A stretch of DNA of 64,000 nt from Kitagawia praeruptora (lineage: Eukaryota > Streptophyta > Magnoliopsida > Apiales > Apiaceae), in contig CM075349.1 in the NCBI GenBank assembly GCA_037693485.1, positions 69,047,001 through 69,111,000 of the forward strand. The letters run 5' to 3'. The notes under the pieces were generated by a model. The model was given only the letters and a program-made list of their open reading frames with translations, searched no databases and was not told where the DNA came from. This document shows, one piece after another, positions 46,974 through 58,205 of the stretch (its first letter is position 1; each line of letters begins with the position of its first letter). Position numbers and translations under genes: made by a program.

Positions 46974-48119
46974 CTACTCGTCCTCGCTGTCGTCACCCTC
47001 ATCATCCTCATTATCCTCGTCCGAAGAATCAGTTGGAGGATACGGAATCCGGGATCCAAATATAGGCCACTGAACCGGAGTACTCGGTGACTGAAACTTT
47101 GCCTCCAAAGCTACGCCCATGTCTTCTGAATATTGGCGACTGCTAACATGCATAGCATCCAACCGCCTAGTCATTCGCCGCAAATAAGACTCAAGAGTGG
47201 ACATATTCCCCGTACTCTGCTGAGAACCGGCTCTAGCAACTCCCGATCCCTCAGCTACATGACCACCCGCACCCCTAACACCACCTTCGCCCTCCTTCAT
47301 TCGCCCAATAGACGAATCAGCAATAGGAGCCATAGGCTTTTGCACCTGCTCATCCACAAACGGCGGCACTTTTGCAGCATCACACAATCCCGTAATAATG
47401 GAAGCATAGGGAATACTAGCTGTCGAATTACCCTTCAAAAACCGAAGAATAGTTTGATTAATCAAGTAACCCAAATCGACATACTCACCTTTTAAAATCC
47501 CCCATAAAAGGATAGCCCTTTCAACAGTAACTTCCGTCACATGAGACGACGGAAGGATACTAGTACATATGAATAAGAACCATGCACGGGCAAACTTAGT
47601 CAATGATGCAGCCAGAAAATTTCTCTTTTCGGTAGTACCCGCCTTACACTTCCATACCGCCCCTGGGACACACAACTCACCGATGACAACATCAAGATCA
47701 ACATCTTCCACCGTCTTTCGTCCCCAATCCTCAACACCCCTAGATTTAGGCGGCTGACCAATCAAATTCCGAATTGCTCGAGGAGAATAATCAACCTGTT
47801 GTCCCCTAACAATCGTGGAGTTATTCTGCTCTACTGAAGCATTAGCGTAAAACTCCCGAACAACGTTTAATGGCACATCATTTGCAAATTCGCAAAATAC
47901 CTTCCAACCCCTCGCATTCACCATAGCTACCATCTCCTCGTTATCACGAGGCACAAACCTCCTCTCCCGTATAACTCCCTTACGAACTAATCGACCGTAC
48001 TCCGACTCGGCCTCCGAATTCACAAATTTCACTAATCCTTCTTCCAAAATAGCATCCTCATCCACCGATGGATGGCTACTACTACTACTACCTACCAATC
48101 TTTGTCTTTTGGGAGCCAT
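46974..48119 (-). CDS. Athila extra ORF, plant-transposon-protein-like domain
   Basis: 381 aa when started at MAPKRQRLVGSS. An in-frame upstream Met (48194) would add 25 hydrophobic residues, but the basic MAPKRQR start looks more natural. The core (about 60-260) carries FYANASVEQNNSTIVRGQQV, YSPRAIRNLIGQPP, WFLFICTSILPSSHVTEVTV and RAILLWGILKGEYVDLG, wording typical of the putative plant transposon protein domain found in Athila-type elements. A Gly-rich linker, a possible coiled coil and a strongly acidic Asp/Glu tail follow. The ORF is unbroken and lies where env-like genes are reported in Athila relatives, yet it shows no membrane segment in its core. Function unknown. Confidence 0.8.
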   Translation of the reverse strand: MAPKRQRLVGSSSSSHPSVDEDAILEEGLVKFVNSEAESEYGRLVRKGVIRERRFVPRDNEEMVAMVNARGWKVFCEFANDVPLNVVREFYANASVEQNNSTIVRGQQVDYSPRAIRNLIGQPPKSRGVEDWGRKTVEDVDLDVVIGELCVPGAVWKCKAGTTEKRNFLAASLTKFARAWFLFICTSILPSSHVTEVTVERAILLWGILKGEYVDLGYLINQTILRFLKGNSTASIPYASIITGLCDAAKVPPFVDEQVQKPMAPIADSSIGRMKEGEGGVRGAGGHVAEGSGVARAGSQQSTGNMSTLESYLRRMTRRLDAMHVSSRQYSEDMGVALEAKFQSPSTPVQWPIFGSRIPYPPTDSSDEDNEDDEGDDSEDE

Positions 48120-48597
48120 CACAACAACAATAACAATCCACACACCACAAAATTCGAATTTCAACAAAAACCCCCAATTCAAGAACACAACCAAACCCTA
48201 ATTGGCAAGAACACAATTCGTAGCAATTACAAAGATGAGATTAGAACAATACCCTACGAATTGAAGAGGTGTCCTTGCAAGAATAAGCCTCCAATAATCC
48301 GAATATATCCTCCCCTTGAGCTTGGAATTGATGTATGTATAAAGTTTGTGAATGAGAAGTGTATATATATAAAAGTGTATGGATGAATTGTTAATGGATG
48401 ATGATGTATAAATATAGAGAGATGTATATATATGGTGAGATGAAATTGGGTTAGGAGAGGAATTAGATATAGAATTGGAGTGGGAGGTGTTTAGGGTTTT
48501 TGATTTAGAAATATAGTAGGATATGGAATAAAAGAAAAGATATGATTTGGGGGTTTGTTTTTTTTTTTTATACAGGAATCGACTTGGCAGATGTAAA

Positions 48598-48755
48598 GGG
48601 GGCAGTGTGCATGGAGTTGGCGCAGTTTGCGCGGAGACCTGCTGGACACGAGCGCGCAGGATGCGCGAGAATGGCGCAGGTTGCGCGGCTGCTTTCTGTG
48701 TTATACGGCGCAGTCTGCTCCAAATGCGGCGCAGGGTGCGCGGCCAGCTTCTGAT
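48598..48755 (-). repeat. GC-rich cluster of GGCGCAG words
   Basis: Four GGCGCAG words (near 48619, 48673, 48707, 48727), several followed by TTGCGCGG or TCTGC, in the otherwise AT-rich spacer between Athila pol and the extra ORF. The same words occur three times in each Athila LTR. Confidence 0.65.
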
Positions 48756-48854
48756 CTATTTTTTTTTTTTTAATAATCTTGTATACAACAATGCTTGGGT
48801 TGCCTCCCAAGAAGCGCTCGTTTAATGTCATTAGCTTGACGTGACTTCCATGAT

Positions 48855-51800
48855 TTACTCAGTAATTGCAAGAACCGCGGTTACAGCCCCACGATTCGAT
48901 ACCTCACCAAAGTACGGTTTCAATCTCTGACCATTGACTTTGAACGACTGATCAGGTGATTTCTCAAAAATCTCAACCGCTCCATGCGGAAACACGGTTT
49001 TTACAACAAAGGGCCCTGACCATCTCGATTTTAGCTTTCCTGGAAATAGACGAAGGCGAGAATTAAATAATAACACGGGTTGTCCAGGAACAAATACCTT
49101 GTTAACTAAACGACGATCATGCCATCTCTTCACTTTTTCTTTGTAGAGTTTATTGTTCTCATAAGCTTGCAAGCGAAACTCGTCCATCTCATGGAGTTGC
49201 ACCATTCTCTTCTCACCCGCGGCTGTAAGATCGAAATTTAGCTTTTTCAAAGCCCAATAGGTCTTGTGCTCCAATTCCGCCGGCAAATGACAAGCTTTCC
49301 CGTAGACAAGCTGATACGGTGACATTCCCAAAGGTGTTTTATATGTCGTTCGATAAGCCCAGGCGGCTTCATCGAGTTTCAGAGACCAATCCTTTCTTGA
49401 AGGACTCACCACCTTTTCTAGAATACGCTTGATTTCCCGATTAGACACTTCAGCTTGGCCATTGGTCTGAGGATGATATGCTGTAGCTACCCGATGATTG
49501 ATATTGTATCTGGCCATAAGATTAGTGAACTTGCGATTGCAAAAATGAGTGCCTTCATCACTGATAATGACTCGAGGAGTACCAAATCTGGTGAAGATGT
49601 TCTTCTAAAGGAAATTAAGCACGACTTGGGCATCATTTGTCGGAAGTGCTTTGACCTCAACCCATTTAGAGACGTAATCAACTGCTAGCAAGATATATTG
49701 ATTGTTGCATGAAGAGATAAAAGGTCCCATGAAGTCAATTCCCCAAACATCGAAAATTTCCACTTCCAACATTACATTAAGGGGCATCTCATCCCTCCTC
49801 GAAATGTTACCAACACGCTGACAACGATCACACCTTAAGACGTACTGATGAGCATCCTTAAAAAGAGAAGGCCAATAGAACCCCGCTTGAAGAATCCGAG
49901 TAGCAGTCTTTTCACCTCCATAGTGGCCCCCATATGTCGTGGCGTGATAATCCCTCAGAATAGCCTCTGTTTCACTATACGGCACACATCTTCTAAGAAT
50001 CTGATCAGCTCCCTGTTTAAACAGATATGGTTCGTCCCAACGATACCATTTAACTTCATGCAAGAACTTCTTCCTTTGTGCATAAGAAAATTCGGATGGA
50101 ATAACTTGACTAACCAGAAAGTTCACAATGTCTGCATACCATGGCTCCTCTTCTTGCACCCTAAACAATTGCTCATCCGGGAAGAATTCATTAATGATGG
50201 TACTGTCTCGAGAAGATTTACCAAAGTCCTCCAGACGAGAAAGATGGTCAGCTACTTGATTCTCTGTCCCTTTCCTGTCCTTAATCTCCACATCAAATTC
50301 TTGTAACAGAAGTACCCAACGAATTAAACGAGGTTTGGAGTCCTTTTTAGAGAGCATATATCTGATAGCCGCGTGATCCGTGTACACCATTACCTTTGTA
50401 CCTAGCAAGTAAGAACGAAATTTTTCGAAACCATAGACTATGGCCAACAGCTCCTTTTCAGTGGTAGTGTAGTTCAACTGAGCATCATTAAGAGTCTTGC
50501 TTGCATAATAGATCACATGAAACACTTTGTCTTTCTTTTGACCGAGAACAGCCCCCACTGCATAATCGCTAGCATCGCACATCATAGCGAAAGGTTCACT
50601 CCAATCGGGAGCAATGATCACTGGTGCTGAAACCAATTTCTTTTTCAGAGTCTCGAAAGCGGTCAAACATTCTTCATCAAATTTAAAAGGAACATCCTTT
50701 TCCAAGAGCTTACACAACGGTTTGGAGATTTTTGAGAAGTCTTTGATAAAACGCCTGTAGAAACCTGCGTGACCGAGGAAACTGCGAATCCCTCTCACTG
50801 AATTAGGTGGTGGAAGATTTTCAATTGTCTCTATTTTTGCCCTGTCCACCTCTAGACCTCTCCGTGACACCTTGTGCCCAAGAATAGTTCCCTCCTGAAC
50901 CATGAAGTGGCATTTCTCCCAGTTAAGCACTAGATTAGTCTCCACACATCTTTTCAGAACCGCACCCAGATTATTCAAACATTCATCGAAAGAGAGACCG
51001 ATTACAGAAAAGTCATCCATGAAAACTTCTACGGTCTTGCCAATCATGTCTGAAAAGATAGCCATCATACACCTCTGAAAAGTAGCAGGTGCACCACACA
51101 AACCAAAAGAGACTCGCCGAAAAGCAAATGTACCAAATGGACATGTGAAAGTCGTCTTCTCCTGATCTTCAGGGGCAATACATATTTGATTATACCCAGA
51201 ATATCCATCCAATAGGCAATAGTACTCCTGACCTGCAAGTCTGTCCAGCATCTGATCGATAAAGGGCAAAGGAAAATGATCCTTCCTAGTGGCCTTGTTC
51301 AATTTCCGGTAGTCCATACAGATTCTCCAACCAGTGACTGTGCGAGTAGAGATAAGTTCATTCTTCTCATTGGTGATTACCGTCATGCCACCTTTCTTCG
51401 GCACACATTGAACTGGGCTTACCCATGAACTATCAGAAATAGGATAGATAATCCCTGCATCCAACCACTTGATAATTTCTTTCTTCACAACTTCTTTCAT
51501 GATTGGATTTAGACGTCTCTGATTTTCCACTGATGGTTTACTCCCCTCTTCTAATGGAATTTTATGTTGACAGTAAGCTGGACTTATCCCCTTGATGTCT
51601 GCTATGGTCCATCCAATAGCTGATTTGAATTCTCTAAGAACTCTCAAGAGCTTGTCTTCCTCCGAATCTGATAAGTTAGCAGCAATAATCACAGGTAAAG
51701 TAGATGACTCACCAAGAGAAGCATACCTTAAGTGATCAGGTAGTGGTTTGAGCTCTAGAGTTGGAGCTTCTTCAATGGATGGTTTCAACCGCTGATGTGA

Positions 51801-54269
51801 CCCCTTCAATTCAGATAGACCTAACGATTCCACTGGTCTCTCGAATTTCCTTTGCCATGGAGTAGCATCAAGAAGTAGCAGTTGCTCATCTATCTCATCT
51901 TCTTCCAATAAAGAATCACTAATCAGTGCTTTTTCCAATGTGTCATTCAAGAGCAGATGCTCAATTTTAGATTGCACTGCTGACTCCACCAAATCTATCT
52001 TCAAACATTGCTCTTCTTCAGTTGGAAACTTCATAGCCTTGAAAACATTGAAGGTGACATTTTGATCATGCACCCTCATCGTAAGTTCCCCTTTTTGCAC
52101 GTCGATCAAGGTTTGTCCCGTGGCCAAGAATGGTCTCCCAAGAATGATAGGGATTTTCTTGTCTTCTTCAAAATCAAGTATGACGAAATCCGCTGGAAAG
52201 ATGAGTTTGTCCACTTTTACCAGAACATCTTCTACAATTCCTCGAGGGTAGGTAACTGAGCGATCAGCTAACTGGAGTGACATGTTGGTAGGCTTAGGCT
52301 CCGGAAGACCAAGTTGCAAGAAAACTGAATAGGGCATGAGGTTGATGCTTGCCCCTAAATCACACAAACACTTGTCAAAAGACAAATTTCCAATGATGCA
52401 CGGTATGGTAAAACTCCCCGGATCCTTCAGCTTAGGTGGCAACTTTTGTTGCAAGACAGCACTGCACTCCTCCATCAAAGCGACGGTCTCTAACTCCTCG
52501 AGCTTCAATTTCCTCGAAAGTATGCCCTTCATGAACTTGGCATAACTTGGCATTTGTTCAAGTGCTTCAGCAAATGGTAGATTTATGTGCAACTTTTTGA
52601 ACACTTCTAAGAACTTTGCGAATTGCTTATCAAACTTCTGTTTCTGAAGCCTTTTAGGGAATGGCGGAGGCGGATAAACTTCTTTGCTAGCTTCCGTAAT
52701 TTCTGAACCTGTTTTCCCATCTGACTTCTCCTTTTCTTCCTCACCTGATGCCTTCTGAATGACCGGGAGGGCTGAATTAGAAAACCGGATAGACCCCTCA
52801 GACGCGCCCGCGTCCAAATCACTGTTCACAGCATTTTCAAGTTCTTCGTTAAACTGCTTTTTGACTCCCAGATCGTCTGTAACCTTTCCAGAACGTAACG
52901 TAACAGCATGAATCTGTTCCTTGACCTCCTTTTTACCCGGATTATCTTCCGTGTCACTAGGTAATTGCCCTTGAGGTCTGTTCAAAAGAGCATTGGCCAG
53001 TTGGCCCATTTGATTTTCAAGAGTTTTCAAAGATGCTGCTTGACTCTTGTACATCATTCGCAATTCTTCCATTTCTGACTTCTCATTAGATTGCACATGA
53101 CTTCCTAGTTGCTGTTGATGAAATCCAGGTGGATTGTATGGTGGCCTTTGGGCATAGGGTTGTTGATAACCCGAATTGTTGAACTGCCTTGAACTATACT
53201 GCTGACCCTGAGATGGTTGTTGCACAGCATTCTGATTGTTGCTCCAACTGAAGTTAGGATGATTCCTATTGTTGGGATGATATGTATTGGGAGCAGGTTG
53301 TGACGGCCTCTGATAATTGCTGACAAACTGTGCCGACTCACTAGAAATTGCACATTGATTAGTGTCATGAGCCCCCGCACACAATTCACAGACCATGGCG
53401 ACTTGTTGAACCCCCACCTTAGCCAATGAGTCCACTTTCATGGTTAGAGCCTGTAGCTGAGCTGCTATAGCTGTTGTGGCATCCATTTCAAGTACACCTG
53501 CAACCTTACCTTGTGGAATACGCTGTGTCGGATTCTGATACTCGTTTGCAGCCATCATTTCAATCAAGTCATAGGCCTCTTCATAGCTTTTGGCCCACAG
53601 AGCTCCTCCAGATGCTGCATCAAGCATTGCTCGAGAATGACTTAACCCATTGTAGAAGCTATTGATGACCATCCAATTTGGCATCCCATGATGGGGACAT
53701 TTTCGGAGCATCTCCTTGTACCTTTCCCAAGCTTCACACAGTGATTCACCAGAATGCTGACTAAATTGTGTAAGAGCATTCCTCATGGCAGCAGTCTTTG
53801 CCATAGGGAAGAATTTAGTCAAGAACTTTTGTGCCAGATCTTCCCATGTAGTGATGGAGCCTGCTGGAAGTGAATGCAACCAGCTTTTTACTTTGTCTCT
53901 CAAAGAGAATGGAAACAACCTTAGCTTGATAGCGTCCTCAGAAACTCCGTTGGTTTTGAACGTGTCACAGATCTCAATGAAGTCCATGATATGCATGTTG
54001 GGATCCTCAACAGATGAACCCCCAAACTGGACTGAGTTCTGGACCATTTGGATCGTGCCCGGCTTGATCTCAAAATTATTTGCAGCAATAGCCGGCCGCA
54101 CAATACTTGACTGAATATCATTAATCTTGGGCTGAGAATATTCCTTCAGCGCCTTGTTATCTGCCATTTCTCCAGTAACTTCCAACTCTTCTTCACTATC
54201 CTCCACTAATTCCTCTTCGTGCTTCTCTTCTTCCAGATTTTCTTTACGAGCTTGAGATCGAGTAAGCAT
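48855..54269 (-). CDS. Athila gag-pol polyprotein with one in-frame stop in integrase
   Basis: A single frame of about 1804 codons. Visible in order: gag with SIRE-unrelated Athila wording (EIKPGTIQMVQNSVQFGG, MDFIEICDTFKTNGV); CCHC knuckle CELCAGAHDTNQC (about 293); protease CDLGASINLMPYS (about 633); RT with ICMDYRKLNKAT and catalytic VFMDDFSVIG (about 1085); RNase H (FAMMCDASDYAVGAVLG, YTTTEKELLAIVYG, YTDHAAIRYML); integrase zinc finger (HYGGEKT ... CDRCQRVGN) and core (VWGIDFMGPF at about 1508, then SDEGTHF and HPQTNGQAEVSNREIK after the stop). The TAG at 49605-49607 falls between NFL and KNIF; the frame continues unchanged for 249 more codons to the natural stop at 48855. Without readthrough, integrase is lost. 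Confidence 0.93.
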
Positions 54270-54392
54270 ACACGCTCAAGATAGTACCTGAGAAACCCCA
54301 AAGTAAAAGAGTGAGAAAAACGTCTGAGTCAGTGAATTTAATCCAAATTGATGACAAGATCATAAACTAAACAAACAATGAACCGAGTCACC

Positions 54393-54411
54393 GGCAGCGG
54401 CGCCAAAAACT
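54393..54411 (-). promoter_or_regulatory. Athila primer binding site (tRNA-Asp type)
   Basis: On the - strand TGGCGCCGCTGCCGGTGAC begins a few bases inside the 5' LTR end. It resembles the complement of plant tRNA-Asp (TGGCGCCGTTGCCGGGGA) with about two mismatches, the tRNA used by Athila elements. Confidence 0.75.
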
Positions 54412-55951
54412 TGTTCGCACTTATTCACGCAAGAGAACGTGGTCAACAAGTAATATAGAGTAAATAGGATTCGTTCCCACAGAGACTCAAATTGTTCGTT
54501 ATGTTCACTTATGCACCAGCTTATGATTTACACTCACTGCTAAGACAATCACAATATTGGTTTGATTTAACTAATGATTAATTACCAACTAAGCCAATTA
54601 CGAGGAAATAACTTAACTATAACTTTATAATAAACAAACATGGGATTTCAATTTCATTTACTACTTCATCTAGAATCTTATGCCCTTTAGCCTAGCATGT
54701 GACAGAGTTGATTACTGATTAGATGCACTAAACTGATACACACCAACTTTCGTTGTGCATATACCATCCTACTGATCATCCACAATTGATAGAAGTCAAG
54801 TAGTCACCAAATATGTGTAGTCCCTATATGTCTATAGCAATTGAACACATACCGGTTGAAAATCAAGCACCCATTAAACCACATAGTCGATGCAAGACGG
54901 TTAGAATTACATCACAAATTAATACATGTTCTTCACATGCAAAAACCTATGCTAGCATGAATTGTTCTAAACCCTAGATCCACTTTCGCATTCACTAGGA
55001 TTAAACAAACAATTACAAGTGTTCGCGACTCACTTATAACGAATAAGCATAAACATACTAGGCAATCAATACGTACAATCACACACCAGGGCATAAATAA
55101 CACTCAATTTCTAGAATCCATAGCAAAATCCATTAAAACCCCATGATAACGAATTAGCCCATAATTGACCTAATTGCCATCATGGGTTCTATGGAAAACA
55201 TAATTCTAAAATAAACAAGTAAATATAGAAGAAGAAATAAGGTTTAGAATTAAATCCCCAAAATAGAAGAGTACAAAGGTTCCAAAGAATAATCCTTGCT
55301 CGTCACTAGCTTGGAGAAATTCCTTATCTCCTTTTCTCTCTTGCAAAAACTAGGCTATATTACGTAATGTGTATATCCTCATGATTACAAGGGTTGGATG
55401 TTTATATAGGCTCTACGCATCTTGCCCAATAAGAAAAATACCTTAAATACAACTAGAATTCGATTTTTGTGTCAAAAACCACTTAAAATACAATTTCAGA
55501 TCGAATAAGGGCAAAACTGGAAAATCAGCACGACCCTGAGCAATCTGCTCAAGCACGGCGCAGACTGCCCAGCACTATTCTGCCCATCTGGCGCAGACTG
55601 CTCAAGATATGGCGCAGTCTGCCCAGCCTCCATCTGGTGAAACTTTTCTCTCCTCGTTTTTTAGCTTTTTCTCCTTCGTTTTTGCTCCGTTTGCTCCCGT
55701 TCTTTTTGCGTTCTCTTCCGTTTTCAATCCTCTATGCTTGGAATCCTCATGGTGAATCACAACAAGACTCCATTCTACATTATTAAGCCCAAATTCAACT
55801 CCAAAAGTGACGGAAACAACGATCTTAATCAACATTATTCCAACCCTGCACAATTAAACAAAACACATCAAAACTACCACAATCTTGAGGTCAAAGCAAT
55901 CAATTTAAGCCGATTTAGAATGTTCCAAGTGGATATAAAATCCACTTATCA
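54412..55951 (-). repeat. Athila 5' LTR
   Basis: 1540 bp. Differences from 43991-45530 seen by eye: substitutions near 54838, 55469, 55572 and 55790, and no indels. Confidence 0.95.
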
Positions 55952-55956
55952 GGAGA

Positions 55957-57120
55957 CGACCAGGAGCAAATCCTTAGCCTTAACCTCACAGGCTATAACC
56001 AACAACAAATCGACTTAATCATGCAAATAGCCTCGACTTTCCCACAACAGGGCCAAGGGCAACCACCAGAGCAAAAAGATTCCCAAGCCAACCCACGCTA
56101 TGACCAAAGTGAGGCCCACAGCCAGCCCCGAAGGGCGGATTCTACCTTTTCTCGCCTAGGCTCATCCCAGGACACAAATCATAAAAGGCACAATAAAGGC
56201 CATCATCAGCCCGAAACATGGGAACAAAACAGAGGGACCTAAGGAAGGTGATCATAGATAAAAAGGCCGCCTATGAAAAGGTCATAGCCGAATACGAGAA
56301 ACAAAGAAAGAGAGAACGATCCCCTGTCCGCCCAAAAGACGTAGACGATGCACAGCCCACGAACGCAGATATGTTGCGTACCATTATGGAACTCAAGAAA
56401 AAGATAGAAGGTAATAGCGAACCAGAGATGGGCGGAACGCCATTTACCGTGAGGCTGGAGGCTGAGCCCCGTCAGAAAGACATCAAACATCACAACTTCA
56501 ATTCTTTTGATGGGCTAGGCGACCCCGAAGAGCATCTTAGCTACTTTGACCAGCTAGCTCTCCATTATGAATACAATGATCTGACAAGATGCCGTTTCTT
56601 CGCAGCAACCCTCTGCGGAAATGCTCAAAGATGGTTTTGTAGGATATCCGCCAGGTCCATATATACTTGGCTGGAGTTCAAAAAACTATTCTTGAATAAA
56701 TTCAAGGCGAACCAACAGCACGAGGTTCATACCGTGTTTTTAGAAATTATCGCGCAACACAATGGAGAAACTTTGCAAAACTACATCGACCGCTTCAAGG
56801 AAGCCGTCAACAAAGTCATCTGCATCAATGAAACAGAGGCATTGGTCCACTTGAGAAGGGGCCTTAACCCCTATGAATGTGAAAAGTACGTATGCCGTCT
56901 CATGGAAACAAAACCCACCACTCTGGCAAAGGAATATGACTTAGCATCTCAGGCCATCAACGAGACAGAATCCCTAAATGTGTTAAAACAATCCAGGGCC
57001 CCGCTAACTCAATCGCCATTCTTCCAGAGGGAAAGATTTACATCCTATCAGAGGCAAACACCGGTCCAACACCAAGTACAAACTACTCATGGGACATCGC
57101 CTCCCGCCCAAAGATCATAA
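55957..57120 (+). pseudogene. Tat gag, main piece
   Basis: Continues the gag frame interrupted at 43990. A frameshift near 56218-56242 moves it into the frame that runs to the stop at 57120. The core FDGLGDPEEHLSYFDQLALHY, CRFFAATLCGNAQRWF and TWLEFKKLFLNKFKANQQHE, followed by ETLQNYIDRFKEAV, is standard for Tat-type gag. There is no clean knuckle; the end of gag continues with further frame changes to about 57340. Confidence 0.85.
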
Positions 57121-57286
57121 TCCACGGCCCCGATCAGAGACCACTTGGGACCAACAAACCCGCCTAGAGCGAATAAACGCCCAGAACCAGAGTGGACAAA
57201 ATTCACGCTCCCAAGGGCGACCATTCTCAGAGAAATAAGAGGGAAACCATTCTACATTCCTCCAGCCCCAATGTTCTCCTCGCCTG

Positions 57287-58072
57287 ATGACAGACCAAGA
57301 GACAAACACTATTATTACCACAAAATGCATGGAAAGACAAGTCAAGGCTGGCAACCTATCTCATTATTTTCCAAGACAGGTGCTAGGAGCGTCCATCTCA
57401 CAAGGACAGAATAAAAATACTGTACATATCGTCTTTGGCGGGCAGTCCTCACCGCCAAGAGAAGAGCACATCGTATATGCAATATCCGAGGGATCGCCAA
57501 ACATAATTACTTTCACAGACGCAGACTATGAAGGCATAGACCCGAATCACACTGAGGCACTAGTCGTGTCGTTGGGCGTCGCCAACAATGTGGTAAAAAG
57601 GATCCTCGTGGATAACGGGTCCTCAGTTGATATATGCTTTAAACACACCTGGGACAGGCTAAAGCTAAACGATGAGAAGTTGGAAACTTGTCCTGATGAG
57701 ACACCTCTATACGGTTTCGGCCACAACACCGTTCCAATTATGGGCATCGCCAGGCTCCCTGTCTATTTTGGCGAATCTCCCAGGCAAGTATGTCGAATCA
57801 TTAAATTTTACGTCATCAATACCGCCTCCTCTTATAATATGATCTTAGGAAGGCCCACCCTAAACATGCTCAAGGCAGTCACTTCCACCCCTCATCTTAA
57901 AATCAAATTCCCCACTCTTAACGGGGTAGGAGAAATTAAGGGAGACTCAGAAACTTCCAAAAGATGCTATGGCATAGCACTCACCCTGGGAAAAACTGAA
58001 CCCAGCAATCTCCACCGAGAAAAAGCTAACAAGAGAAGACGGGAAAAAAGGCAAAGGCACGCTGAACATTAG
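57287..58072 (+). pseudogene. Tat retropepsin (protease) region
   Basis: Aspartic protease with ILVDNGSSVDICF (catalytic DNGSS variant common in Tat elements) and SYNMILGRPTLNML. It sits between gag and RT but in a separate frame, entered by a frameshift near 57340 and left at a Lys/Arg-rich stop at 58072. Confidence 0.82.
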
Positions 58073-58097
58073 CAAAATCACAACAAAAGAAAGAAAG

Positions 58098-58183
58098 AGG
58101 TACAATTCATTGACGGGCATGACCCGGCGTTAAAAGAAAGAGGTACAATTCATTGACGGGCATGACCCGGCGTTAGAAGACCC
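58098..58183 (+). repeat. 43-bp tandem duplication in Tat pol
   Basis: A 43-bp unit beginning AGGTACAATTCATTGACGGG occurs at 58098 and again at 58141, nearly identical. The length is not a multiple of three, so the duplication shifts the frame between protease and RT. Confidence 0.9.
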
Positions 58184-58205
58184 ACCCCGGATAGATGCAA
58201 ACATC

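Larger units (their letters stand above)
43991..55951 (-). mobile_element. complete Athila-lineage Ty3/gypsy retrotransposon
   Basis: 11,961 bp, with two 1540-bp LTRs and a perfect GGAGA target duplication (43986-43990, 55952-55956). Order on the - strand: 5' LTR (54412-55951), primer site, a single gag-pol frame, spacer, an extra ORF, a 1.4-kb 3' untranslated stretch, polypurine tract, 3' LTR. Gag wording, the CDLGASINLMPYS protease and the Asp-tRNA-type primer site fit Athila. The LTRs differ by about four substitutions, so the insertion is recent. One in-frame stop disables integrase. Confidence 0.94.

Noticed and set aside
48120..48194. Hydrophobic N-terminal extension of the Athila extra ORF as a signal peptide
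   Set aside because: It lies upstream of the more natural MAPKRQR start in AT-rich leader sequence. Its hydrophobicity follows from T-rich codons.
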